Source: Cryobacterium soli
GTDB taxonomy: Bacteria > Actinomycetota > Actinomycetes > Actinomycetales > Microbacteriaceae
Direction: 5' to 3'
Assembly (NCBI RefSeq): GCF_003611035.1
Contig: NZ_CP030033.1
Location: 992,001 to 1,056,000 of the forward strand
DNA length: 64,000 bases
Part shown: positions 44,226-52,700 of the stretch, piece by piece
Layout: each line of letters opens with the position of its first letter
Numbering within the stretch: position 1 is the stretch's first letter
The notes under the pieces: generated by a model
The model's database searches: none
Told to the model about the DNA's origin: nothing
The model's input: the letters and a program-made list of their open reading frames with translations, nothing else
Made by a program: the position numbers and the translations under genes

Positions 44226-45095
44226 CTAGTAGCGGTCAACCGCCGGCGGCTTCGGCGTCTCGAGCACGGAGCCCGCGGTGGCCTCCCAGGCTGCAGCCCA
44301 GGAACCGTCCTCGTAGGACTCTTCCAGCACGTCGTTGATGAACATGCGGAACTCGGTGTCGTCCTTGGCCAGGCCGATGCCGTAGGGCTCCTTGGTGAAC
44401 GGGTTGCCCACAACTTCGAACTCACCGGCGTTCTGGTCGGCGAGGCCGGCCAGAATCACGTTGTCGGTCGTGACAGCGTCGACTTCGCCGCTGCGCAGCG
44501 GGCCGAGGCAGTTGGAATACTGGTCGGTGGCGATGATGTTGGACGTGTACGCGGCGACGTTCTTCTCCGAGGTGGAGCCGCTGACGGTGCAGACCTTCTT
44601 GTCGGCGAGGTCCTCAGGGCCGGTGATCTTCGCGGGGTTGCCCGCGAGCACGAGCAGGTCCTGACCGGCTTCGTAGTACGGGCCGGCGAACGAGACAACT
44701 TCCTTGCGGGCGTCGTTGATGGTGTACGTCGCGATAACGAGGTCGACGTCACCGTTCTCGATGAACGGCTCGCGGTTCGCGGAGACGGTCTCGGTCCACT
44801 TGATGTTCGACGCCTCGATACCGAGCTTCGCCGCGATGAGCTTGCCGATTTCCACATCGAAGCCGACCGGGTTGTCATCCGGGCCCTTGAGGCCGAACAG
44901 GGGCTGGTCGAACTTGGTGCCGATGGTGATGGTGCCGGCCTCGTTCAGGGCGGCCATGGTGGTGCCCTCATCGAAGGTCACCTCTTCCACGGGTGCCGCG
45001 GACGGGGCGCCGGCGCCGGAATCGGTGCATCCGCTCAGCGCGAACGCTCCGGCGAGGGCGATGGCTGAGATCATTAGACCCTTGTTGCGTCTCAT
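44226..45095 (-). CDS. gluB: Glutamate-type solute-binding lipoprotein
   Basis: Periplasmic-binding-type lipoprotein anchored to the outer face of the membrane. The lipobox LSGC puts the lipidated Cys at residue 23. The SBP family-3 domain includes LNEAGTITIGTKFDQPLFG, GFDVEIGKLIAAKLG and the DLVIATYTINDARKE block. 289 residues. The ATG has AGGAGG upstream. It binds the amino acid and delivers it to GluC/GluD; glutamate is the most likely ligand. Confidence 0.93.
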   Translation of the reverse strand: MRRNKGLMISAIALAGAFALSGCTDSGAGAPSAAPVEEVTFDEGTTMAALNEAGTITIGTKFDQPLFGLKGPDDNPVGFDVEIGKLIAAKLGIEASNIKWTETVSANREPFIENGDVDLVIATYTINDARKEVVSFAGPYYEAGQDLLVLAGNPAKITGPEDLADKKVCTVSGSTSEKNVAAYTSNIIATDQYSNCLGPLRSGEVDAVTTDNVILAGLADQNAGEFEVVGNPFTKEPYGIGLAKDDTEFRMFINDVLEESYEDGSWAAAWEATAGSVLETPKPPAVDRY

Positions 45096-45131
45096 GGTTT
45101 CCTCCTGTGTGCTGTGTGTCTCGCCGACCGG

Positions 45132-45920
45132 TTAGTGGGCAAGTATTTTGGAGAGGAAATCCTTCGCTCTCGTGCTTTGGGGGTTCGTGAAGAACTTCTC
45201 CGGCGTGGTTTCCTCCACGATGTCGCCCTCGGCCATGAAGATGACCCGGTCGGCGGCGCGGCGGGCGAAGCCCATCTCGTGGGTGACCACGATCATGGTC
45301 ATGCCCTCGTTGGCGAGGTCCACCATGACCTCGAGCACCTCGTTGATCATTTCGGGGTCGAGCGCGCTGGTGGGCTCGTCGAGCAGGATCAGCTTGGGAT
45401 CCATGGCGAGGGCGCGAGCGATGGCCACACGCTGCTGCTGGCCGCCGGAGAGCTGGGACGGCATCTTCTTGGCCTGATTGGCCACACCGACGCGCTCGAG
45501 CAGGGCCATGGCCTTCGTCTCGGCGTCGGCCTTGCTCATGCCGCGTACCTTGATCGGCCCGAGGGTGACATTCTCCAGGACGGTCTTGTGCGCGAACAGG
45601 TTGAACGCCTGGAAGACCATGCCGACATCGGCACGCAACTGCGCGAGGGCCTTGCCCTCGGCGGGCAGTTCCTTGCCGTCGATCGTGATCGAGCCGTCGT
45701 CGATGGTCTCGAGCCGGTTGATGGCCCGGCACAGGGTGGACTTGCCCGAACCGCTGGGGCCGATGACCACAACCACCTCGCCACGGTTGACCGTGGCGTT
45801 GATGTTCTTCAGAACGTGCAGTTCCCCGTAGTGCTTATTAACGTCCGTGATGACGACCAGGGGTTCCCCCCGGCGGACTGTGATGTTGGACGTCGCCGGT
45901 GATGTTTCTGTTGGCTCCAT
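45132..45920 (-). CDS. gluA: Amino-acid ABC transporter ATPase, GluA-like
   Basis: ATP-binding subunit, 262 residues. Walker A is GPSGSGKST, the Q-loop is VFQAFNLF, the signature is [15 protein letters not shown], Walker B is [12 protein letters not shown], and the switch His is in [12 protein letters not shown] chose ATG 45920 with TAAGTT seven bases upstream. A TTG three codons earlier is also open. It is the first gene of gluABCD, the same order as in corynebacteria. Confidence 0.95.
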   Translation of the reverse strand: MEPTETSPATSNITVRRGEPLVVITDVNKHYGELHVLKNINATVNRGEVVVVIGPSGSGKSTLCRAINRLETIDDGSITIDGKELPAEGKALAQLRADVGMVFQAFNLFAHKTVLENVTLGPIKVRGMSKADAETKAMALLERVGVANQAKKMPSQLSGGQQQRVAIARALAMDPKLILLDEPTSALDPEMINEVLEVMVDLANEGMTMIVVTHEMGFARRAADRVIFMAEGDIVEETTPEKFFTNPQSTRAKDFLSKILAH

Positions 45921-45927
45921 ACCCCCC

Positions 45928-45933
45928 AACTTA
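45928..45933 (-). promoter_or_regulatory. -10 hexamer of gluA (leaderless type)
   Basis: TAAGTT on the minus strand, seven bases before the ATG of gluA. Confidence 0.45.
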
Positions 45934-45963
45934 GGCTAGGGCTGAGGCTGGAGCCACCATTAA

Positions 45964-46002
45964 GCCGGTCGGTAACCCAAACGTAATAGACGCCCGACCG
46001 GC
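45964..46002 (-). terminator. Hairpin after the RNA methyltransferase gene
   Basis: A perfect 9-base-pair stem GCCGGTCGG / CCGACCGGC with a 21-base loop, 8 bases after the stop of the methyltransferase gene and upstream of the gluA promoter. Confidence 0.55.
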
Positions 46003-46009
46003 AAAGATG

Positions 46010-46810
46010 CTAGGCGCGGTGCGAGAAAGCGCTCTCGTAGAGGCACACGGATGCGGCTGTCGCGAGGTTCATCGATTCGGCGTTTCCGTAGATGGGAACG
46101 CTAATCGCGCGGTCCGCCATCGCCAGGTCTTCCTCGGTCAGACCGCGGGCCTCGTTGCCGAACAGCCAGGCGGTGGGACCCGCGAGCAGGCCGCTGTTGC
46201 GGGCCTCGAGCAGGTCGTCGCCCTTGATGTCGGCGGCGAGGATCTGCATGCCGGCGAACTTCGCCCGCTCGCGCACATCGGCCAGGGTGACGCCCACGGC
46301 GACGGGCAGGTGGAAGATCGACCCGGTGGACGAGCGCACCACCTTTGGGTTGTACAGGTCGACGCTGCGGCCGGTGAAGATGACGGCGTCGGCGCCCGCG
46401 GCATCCGCGGCCCGGATGATGGTGCCGGCGTTTCCCGGGTCGCGCACCTCTTCGAGGATCGCGATGAGCTTGGGCTCGTTGGCGAAGATCTTCTTGATCG
46501 AGGTGGGGAACTGGTGACAGACGGCGATGAAGCCCTGTGGGGTGACCGTGTCGGCCATCGTCTCGAGCACCTGTTCGGTGACGAACTCCACGTCCACGCC
46601 GGCGGCGACGGCGGCATCGCCGATCTCGGTGTAGCGCTCGAGCGCCGTCGGGGTGGCGTAGAGCTCCACGACGAGTTCGGGGCGGAAGGTGAGGGCTTCG
46701 GAGACGGCCTGCGGGCCTTCGAGCAGGAACAGTCCCGTCTCGGAGCGGGCTGCTCGGTTCGCAAGTTTCGCGACGGCACGCACGCGAGGAGATCGGGGGT
46801 TATCTAGCAT
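46010..46810 (-). CDS. SpoU/TrmH family RNA 2'-O-methyltransferase
   Basis: A 266-residue SPOUT-class enzyme that methylates ribose of rRNA or tRNA. An N-terminal substrate-binding domain (GLFLLEGPQAVSEAL) is followed by the knotted SAM domain with ILEEVRDPGNAGTIIRAADA, WLFGNEARGL and SVPIYGNAESMNLATAA. Target is unknown. It lies before infC-rpmI-rplT's terminator, as often seen. TAAACT is six bases before the ATG with no Shine-Dalgarno. Confidence 0.93.
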   Translation of the reverse strand: MLDNPRSPRVRAVAKLANRAARSETGLFLLEGPQAVSEALTFRPELVVELYATPTALERYTEIGDAAVAAGVDVEFVTEQVLETMADTVTPQGFIAVCHQFPTSIKKIFANEPKLIAILEEVRDPGNAGTIIRAADAAGADAVIFTGRSVDLYNPKVVRSSTGSIFHLPVAVGVTLADVRERAKFAGMQILAADIKGDDLLEARNSGLLAGPTAWLFGNEARGLTEEDLAMADRAISVPIYGNAESMNLATAASVCLYESAFSHRA

Positions 46811-46816
46811 GCTCCC

Positions 46817-46822
46817 AGTTTA
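46817..46822 (-). promoter_or_regulatory. -10 hexamer of the RNA methyltransferase gene (leaderless type)
   Basis: TAAACT on the minus strand, six bases before the ATG. Confidence 0.55.
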
Positions 46823-46866
46823 GGTGCCGCACCCGCCGGCCACAGAATGCCCCGCCGGGCATACAA

Positions 46867-46901
46867 AACGGGAGCGACCGCCGTTGGCGATCGCTCCCGT
46901 T
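46867..46901 (-). terminator. Terminator after rplT
   Basis: A 16-base-pair stem (AACGGGAGCGATCGCC on the minus strand) with one wobble pair and a 3-base loop, followed by TTTTG, 18 bases after the rplT stop. Confidence 0.9.
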
Positions 46902-46918
46902 GAGGAAAAGCTGTGTGA

Positions 46919-47305
46919 CTACTTCGCAACCTTGGGTGCGGAGGTGTCAGCGGGCAGTGCTGCCTTGGCGCTGGCAACGATGGCCGCGAAGGTGGCGGGC
47001 TCGGTGACGGCGAGGTCGGCGAGGATGCGACGGTCGACCTGGATGCCGGCCAGGGCGAGGCCCTGGATGAGGCGGTTGTAGGTCAGGCCGTTCGCGCGGG
47101 ACGCGGCGTTGATGCGCTGGATCCACAGGCGACGGAAGTCACCCTTGCGTGCACGACGGTCACGGTAGCTGTAGACGAGGGAGTGAGTGACCTGCTCCTT
47201 GGCCTTGCGGTACAGACGTGAACGCTGACCGCGGTAACCCTCGGCGCGCTCAAGAATTACGCGACGCTTCTTGTGGGCGTTGACGGCCCTCTTTACTCTT
47301 GCCAT
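46919..47305 (-). CDS. rplT: 50S ribosomal protein L20
   Basis: Full-length 128-residue L20. The conserved N-terminus ([15 protein letters not shown]) and [20 protein letters not shown] are unmistakable. L20 is needed early in 50S assembly. Last gene of infC-rpmI-rplT, 27 bases after rpmI. Confidence 0.98.
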   Translation of the reverse strand: MARVKRAVNAHKKRRVILERAEGYRGQRSRLYRKAKEQVTHSLVYSYRDRRARKGDFRRLWIQRINAASRANGLTYNRLIQGLALAGIQVDRRILADLAVTEPATFAAIVASAKAALPADTSAPKVAK

Positions 47306-47332
47306 TTTCTAATTCCTTTAGGGGTACGGGGC

Positions 47333-47527
47333 CTAGTGGCCGAGAAGCTTCTTGATGGCCTTGACGTCGGCCTTGGCGAGAACCTGGTCCTGGTTCAGGC
47401 GGGACTTGCGCTGCGTGCTCTTGACCTCGAGGTTGTGGCGAAGTCCGGCCTGCTGCTTCATGATCTTGCCGGAGCCAGTGACCTTGAAACGCTTCTTTGT
47501 CCCAGAGTGGGTCTTCTGCTTAGGCAT
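47333..47527 (-). CDS. rpmI: 50S ribosomal protein L35
   Basis: 64 residues with the conserved [20 protein letters not shown] start. The ATG at 47527 has AGGAGG seven bases upstream and overlaps the infC stop by 8 bases. Open frame upstream of this ATG is part of infC read in another frame. Confidence 0.97.
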   Translation of the reverse strand: MPKQKTHSGTKKRFKVTGSGKIMKQQAGLRHNLEVKSTQRKSRLNQDQVLAKADVKAIKKLLGH

Positions 47528-48104
47528 TCTTTTCCTCCTGTTTGGCTGCTTTGTCAGCAGCTCTATGTGCATTGGCCTCTGCCTTGGCCTCTGATTTGTT
47601 CTTCAGCGGGCCAATCACCATGACCATGTTTCGACCGTCGATGGTCGGGCTCGATTCCACAGAACCGAACTCCGCGACATCCTCGGCAAATCTCTGAAGC
47701 AGACGTACACCCTGGTCGGGACGGGACTGTTCACGGCCACGGAACAGAATCATGGCCTTGACCTTGTCGCCGGCCTTCAGGAAGCCTTCGGCGCGCTTGC
47801 GCTTGGTCTCGTAGTCGTGCTTATCAATCTTGAGGCGGAAGCGAACCTCTTTGAGGATCGTGTTCGCCTGGTTGCGCCGGGCTTCTTTCGCCTTCTGCGC
47901 AGCTTCGTACTTGAACTTGCCGTAATCCATGATCTTCGCGACCGGCGGCTTGGACGTGGGGGCTACTTCGACCAGATCGAGGTCAGCCTCCTGTGCCAGG
48001 CGCAGGGCGACATCAATCGCCACGACCCCAACCTGTTCGCCGTTGGGACCAACGAGACGGACTTCGGGGACGCGGATACGGTCATTTGTACGGGGATCGC
48101 TGAT
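47520..48104 (-). CDS. infC: Translation initiation factor IF-3
   Basis: Binds 30S, keeps subunits apart and checks the start codon. The protein begins [20 protein letters not shown], the normal IF-3 N-terminus, and is coded from an ATC at 48104 preceded by GGAGAGACGC. A later GTG would delete 27 conserved residues, so the ATC is the start. IF-3 genes commonly use such codons so that IF-3 represses its own translation. The C-terminal domain includes [18 protein letters not shown]. 194 residues; the tail is Ala/Lys-rich. Confidence 0.95.
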   Translation of the reverse strand: MSDPRTNDRIRVPEVRLVGPNGEQVGVVAIDVALRLAQEADLDLVEVAPTSKPPVAKIMDYGKFKYEAAQKAKEARRNQANTILKEVRFRLKIDKHDYETKRKRAEGFLKAGDKVKAMILFRGREQSRPDQGVRLLQRFAEDVAEFGSVESSPTIDGRNMVMVIGPLKNKSEAKAEANAHRAADKAAKQEEKNA

Positions 48105-48379
48105 GCGTCTCTCCTCTACTCAAGCATCGTGGCTACAGCCTGACAACGGATGTCGTCCGGAGACGAAGAGGAGACAATCGCGCGCGCAATTCCTAAGTTC
48201 CAGAACATTTCCTTGTTCTGTCACTCATCAACCACGTACGGCACCCTATCTACCGTGCAAGCTGGAAACCAGCGAGCGACGGCGGAGTGCAAACAACCCG
48301 GTAACCTTTATGAAGCGGTCAAGCGCGGGTGGGAGATTATCCACTTTCGTACCGAGACTTTCATCTCGGAGCCCGGGTA
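48105..48379 (-). promoter_or_regulatory. Structured 5' leader of infC-rpmI-rplT
   Basis: About 275 bases without a gene between the proposed promoter and infC. On the minus strand it has hairpins CCGAGA-TGAAAG-TCTCGG near the 5' end, GCTGG-TTT-CCAGC in the middle and AGAACA-AGGAAA-TGTTCT nearer infC. A long structured leader in this place suggests autoregulation by a ribosomal protein or IF-3. I do not recognise a described motif. Confidence 0.5.
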
Positions 48380-48409
48380 AGCATAGCAGAGGAAAACAGT
48401 GAGCGACAA
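48380..48409 (-). promoter_or_regulatory. Candidate infC operon promoter
   Basis: TTGTCG and TATGCT on the minus strand, 18 bases apart. The -35 lies within the first codons of the divergent DUF1844 gene. Confidence 0.5.
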
Positions 48410-48749
48410 TATCGACCAGGATTCATCCGGCCAGGCCACGCGTGACATCGCGGATGTGGCGGCGGTGGAGATCATCACGACCGCCGCGGTGCACCTGATG
48501 AGCGCCTCGGCGGTCAAGGTGGGGCTCGCCGACGACCCCGAGACCCAGATCGACCTCGATGAGGCGCGCAAGCTGATCACCGCCCTGGCCGGCCTGATCA
48601 CGGCATCCGCCCCGGACATCTCGGACATGCACGCACGGAGCCTGCGCGACGGTCTGCGCTCGTTGCAGCTGGCGTTCCGCGAGGCATCTGCCATCCCCGA
48701 CCCGATCGGCCAGGGCCCCGGCGAGAAGTTCACCGGCCCGGTCAACTAG
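48399..48749 (+). CDS. DUF1844 family protein
   Basis: A 116-residue cytoplasmic protein of a conserved actinobacterial family with no known function. The core is VAAVEIITTAAVHLMSASAV then KVGLADDPETQIDLDEARKL. The C-terminus ends in a helical segment, DGLRSLQLAFREAS. It is usually found beside infC, as here, in divergent orientation. Start is GTG 48399 with GAGGAAA upstream. Confidence 0.85.
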   Translation: MSDNIDQDSSGQATRDIADVAAVEIITTAAVHLMSASAVKVGLADDPETQIDLDEARKLITALAGLITASAPDISDMHARSLRDGLRSLQLAFREASAIPDPIGQGPGEKFTGPVN

Positions 48750-48761
48750 CTCCGCAAGACA

Positions 48762-48833
48762 CCCAACTGTTGCCGAATCGGACTTTTGCGCCCGCTACGC
48801 CGGGCGCAAAAGTCCGGACGGGCAACAGTTGGG
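48762..48833. repeat. Palindromic repeat, copy 1
   Basis: Two nested perfect stems: outer CCCAACTGTTGCC with its complement (13 bp), inner GGACTTTTGCGCCCG with its complement (15 bp), loop 6 bases. It lies between the convergent DUF1844 and nei genes and can act as a bidirectional terminator. A diverged second copy is at 54855-54922. Confidence 0.88.
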
Positions 48834-48842
48834 CGGGGCCGG

Positions 48843-49724
48843 TCAGGTTTGGCAGCGCGGGCACCAGTAGGTGACCCGCTTTTCGAGTTCGCTGCGGCCC
48901 AGCTCGCCGCTCTGGATGCGCGTGCCACAACGCCGGCAGGGCTGCCGTTCCCGCCCGTAGACGAACGTGCGCATCCCCCGGCGCAGATTGCCAGTGGTGG
49001 TGCGCTCCGAGCGGTCCCGGTTGGCCGTGATCAGCCGGTGCGCCAGCGCGACGAGGCCGTCCAGGTCGGCGACCTCGCTGATCGGCCGGGTCGGCAGCAC
49101 CCCGCGCAGGAAACAGAGTTCGTTCACGTAGACGTTGCCGAGACCGGCGAGGTTGCGCTGGTCGCCCAGGGCCACGGCCACAGGCTTCTCCCCCACGCTG
49201 ACGATGGGCGCACCGGCCCCGCCCGCGTTGGTCCCTGCCGCGCTGGCCCCCGCCGCGCTGGGCTCTGCCGGGCTGGCCCCCGCCGCACTGTCGCCGGCCG
49301 CACGTAGCCGGCGCACTGCGTCCTCCGCGTCCCAGTCGGGGCCGAGCAGGTCGGGGCCCAGGTAGCCGAGGTGCTGCTCGTCCTCCGCGGTGGGAAAGAG
49401 CTCTAGGGTGCCCAGCTCGAACCCCACTGCCACCCAGTCCGCGGTCTCCAGCACGATGCGGGCCTGGAAGGCCGGCCGCTGCCATTTCGTGCCGTGCCGG
49501 TAGAGGTGCCAGGTGCCCTCCATCTTCAGGTGCGAGTGGATGCTGGTCTCCCCCACGTGCGCCACCAGGTGTTTGCCACGGCTGATCACCTCGTGCACCG
49601 TCTGACCGGACAGGTCGACGGTGGCGAACGCCGGCACCCGGATGTCGCACCGTGTGAGTGTGGCACCGTGCAGGGCCTCGTCGAGGCTGCGGGCACTGCG
49701 GTACACGGTGTCGCCCTCAGGCAC
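48843..49724 (-). CDS. nei: Endonuclease VIII-like DNA glycosylase (Nei/Fpg family)
   Basis: Base-excision repair glycosylase/AP lyase for oxidised bases. After the initiator, Pro2-Glu3 (MPEGDTVYRSA) are the catalytic residues; the conserved Lys is in ISRGKHLVAH. The H2TH region is QRNLAGLGNVYVNELCFL. The C-terminal zinc finger has CRRCGTRI and CPRC. Between them, residues about 143-172 are an Ala/Gly-rich insertion absent from the family core. The GTG start overlaps the lhr stop by 8 bases. PEGDTV suggests Nei rather than MutM. Confidence 0.92.
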   Translation of the reverse strand: MPEGDTVYRSARSLDEALHGATLTRCDIRVPAFATVDLSGQTVHEVISRGKHLVAHVGETSIHSHLKMEGTWHLYRHGTKWQRPAFQARIVLETADWVAVGFELGTLELFPTAEDEQHLGYLGPDLLGPDWDAEDAVRRLRAAGDSAAGASPAEPSAAGASAAGTNAGGAGAPIVSVGEKPVAVALGDQRNLAGLGNVYVNELCFLRGVLPTRPISEVADLDGLVALAHRLITANRDRSERTTTGNLRRGMRTFVYGRERQPCRRCGTRIQSGELGRSELEKRVTYWCPRCQT

Positions 49725-52700
49725 TGAGCCTCAGCCCCCGCGGTGTCTCGGTGAAACCGGCAGCGCGCAGTGCATCCCCCACCGTGGTGCCGAGCACGAA
49801 GTCGGCGTTGACGGTCTCCACCGCGAGCTTGGGCACCCGGCCGGTGGTGACCGTCGCGGCCAGGGACCGTGTGGCCGCCAGCACGGTCTCCGATGGTGCC
49901 GCCCGCTGAGCGCCCGTGTGGCCGGATGCCCCAGGCGCCGGCGCCGAGCGTGCCGACGGTGTCCGGGATCCACCGGTGAAATCCGCGCCGGCGTCGTCGG
50001 CACCCGTGTCCGGGCCGGAACCGGTGGTGGTGTCGGAGGCGTGCGCAGTGGCGGCGGGATCGAACACGAGCATCGACTTGCCGCCACGCTCCACGTAGAG
50101 CACCAAGTGCCCGTCGACGAGTACGACCAGACCGCCGGCCTTGCGGCCCGGCCGGTGTCCGGTGCCCTCGGGCAGCGCGGGCCACGGCAGCACGGCGCCA
50201 TACGGGTTGGCCGGGTCGGTGGCGGCGAGGGTCACCGCGGTGGGCGCCGAACGGTCCCCGCGCTCGGCGCGCTCACGCTGGTCGACGTAGCCGCGCATCC
50301 GGTCGATGGTGCCCGCGGTGGCGAACTGGGAGGCGCCGAGCCCCTCGACGAAGTAGCCCCGGCGGCACCGGCCCATCTCCTCGAAGCCGCTGAGAGTCTT
50401 GTACACCAGCGCGAAGCCGCCCAGCACGTTCTCGCCCATCACGGCGCCGCGGGTGACGACGCCGTAGCGTTCGAGCATGGTCTCGCCCAGGGCGTGCGCA
50501 CGACGGGTGGCGGAGGTGTCGGCGACGGGCACGATCGACCAACGACCGGAGACCGTGGGCGGCCCCTGTCGGCTGGGCATGGTGGCCCGGGGCAGCGCAC
50601 GACCGCGGTGCAGGCGGGCGCGCGGCGCGGCCCGGCGGGTGGAGTGCGCCGACTTGCCGCCGGAGACCAGCGAGCGCACCGGCGCGAAGGTGTCATTGCT
50701 CACCAGGCCGGACCAGACCAGGTCCCAGAGCGCCTCGACGAGCTCGCCGTCGTCCTGGCTGCCGACCGAGTCGGCCAGCTGCCGGAAGAAGTAGCCCCCG
50801 CCGCCGCCCAGGGTGGCGAGGATCTCCCGCTGCAGCGGGGTGGTCTCCAGGTCGGTGGGAACGGGCAGGGTGAGCGGCGCGGTGTCGGTCAGGTGCAGGC
50901 TCACCCAGCCGTCGTTGCCGGCCAGCGTGCCGGCGCCGGCCCAGAGCACCTCGCCGGCGTTCGTGAGCTCGTCGAGCATGCCCGGGTGGTAGTCGCTCAC
51001 CCGGGCGGGCAGGATCAGGGTCTCCCAGGCGGAGGCCGGGATGCGGGCGCCCTCGAGCTGTTCGATCACGGAGACCACGCCGTCGACCCCGCGCAGCTTG
51101 CCGCCGACGTGCTGCCAGGCCGGAAGGAACCGGCCGAGGGTGGCCTGGTCGACGGGCTCGATCTCGTGCCGCAGCGCCGCGAGCGAGCGCCGGCGCAGCC
51201 GCCGCAGCACCTCGGCGTCGCACCACTCGCTGCCGCTGCCGTGCGGACGGAATTCCCCCTCGACGATGCGCCGGGCATCAGCCAGCCGGCGCAGGGCGCC
51301 CAGGGCGATGGCGCTGCCGAACCCGAATCGGGTGGCCACGTCGGCCGTGGTGAACGGGCCGTGGGTGCGGGCGTAGCGACTGACGAGGTCGCCGAGCGGG
51401 TCCTTCACGCTCTCGGTGAAGGCCTCGGGGATGCCCGGGGCCAGCGGAACGCCGAGGGCGTCGCGCAGCCGGCCGGCGTCCTCGATCACCGCCCAGCGTT
51501 CCTCGCCGGCGATACCGACCTTGAGGGCGCGGCGGGCGGCGGTGAGCGCATCGAGGTGGCCACGGGCCTCTGCCTCGGTGGCAGCGGGCGGCTCGGCCGG
51601 TGCGGATGCGTCGGGGCCGTCGGTCGCGTCGGCGTCGCCTGGAGCGTCGGGGCCGACTGTGTTGTCGGGCTCCGGCTCCCCCGCATCCGGTGCGACGGCC
51701 TCGGGCACACCGGCCGCCTGCAGCCGGGCGGCGACCTCGGCGACGGTGAGCGGGCCGAGGCCGCGGAGCAGGTCGGCGACGCCCTCCAGCCCTCGGGCGC
51801 GGCGGTCGGGGGCGAGACGCTGCAGTTCGGCGTCGGTGCGTTCCATCACGACGGGGTCGAGCAGCTCGCGCAGCTCCACCCGGCCGAGCAGTTCGGCCAG
51901 CAGGCCGGAGTCGATCGACAGCGCGGTGGCGCGGCGTTCGGCCAGCGGCGAATCGCCCTCGTACATGAACGCGGCGACGTAGCCGAACAGCAGCGCGTTG
52001 GCGAACGGGCTGGCCGAGTCGGTGCTGGTCTCCACCAGCCGGATGGCGCGGCTGGCCACCTGCCTGGTCAGCGCCACGAGCGCTGGCAGGTCGTAGACAT
52101 CCTGCAGGCACTCGCGGATGGTCTCGAGGATGATCGGGAACGACGGGTATTCGCGGGCCACGTCGAGCAGCTGCGACGCCTTCTGGCGTTGCTGCCAGAG
52201 CGGAGAGCGGCTGCCCGGCCGGTACCGGGGCAAGAGCAGCGCCCGGGCGGCGCACTCGCGGAACCTGGAGGCGAACAGGGCGGAGCCGCCGACCTCGTCG
52301 GTCACCAACTGCTCGAGTTCGTCGGGGTCGAAAACGAAGAGGTCGGCGCCGGGCGGTTCGGACTCGGTGTCGGGAATGCGCACGACGATGCCGTCGTCGC
52401 TGGCGACGCAGGCGCCGTCGATGCCGAAACGTTCGCGCACCCGGGCTCCCACGGCAAGGGCCCACGGCGCGTGCACGGTGAGGCCGAACGGCGAGTGCAG
52501 GATGACCCGCCAGTCACCGAGTTCGTCGCGAAACCGCTCGACCACGAGGGTCTGGTCGGTGGGCAGGTAGCGGGTGGCGGCGCGCTGTTCGTCGAGGAAG
52601 GCCAGCAGGTTGGTGACCGCCCGCTCGTCCAGGCCCACGGCCAGGCAGCGCGCCCTGGCCTTCGCCGGCGTGAGCGCGGACACCTCGCGGAGGAACGCGC

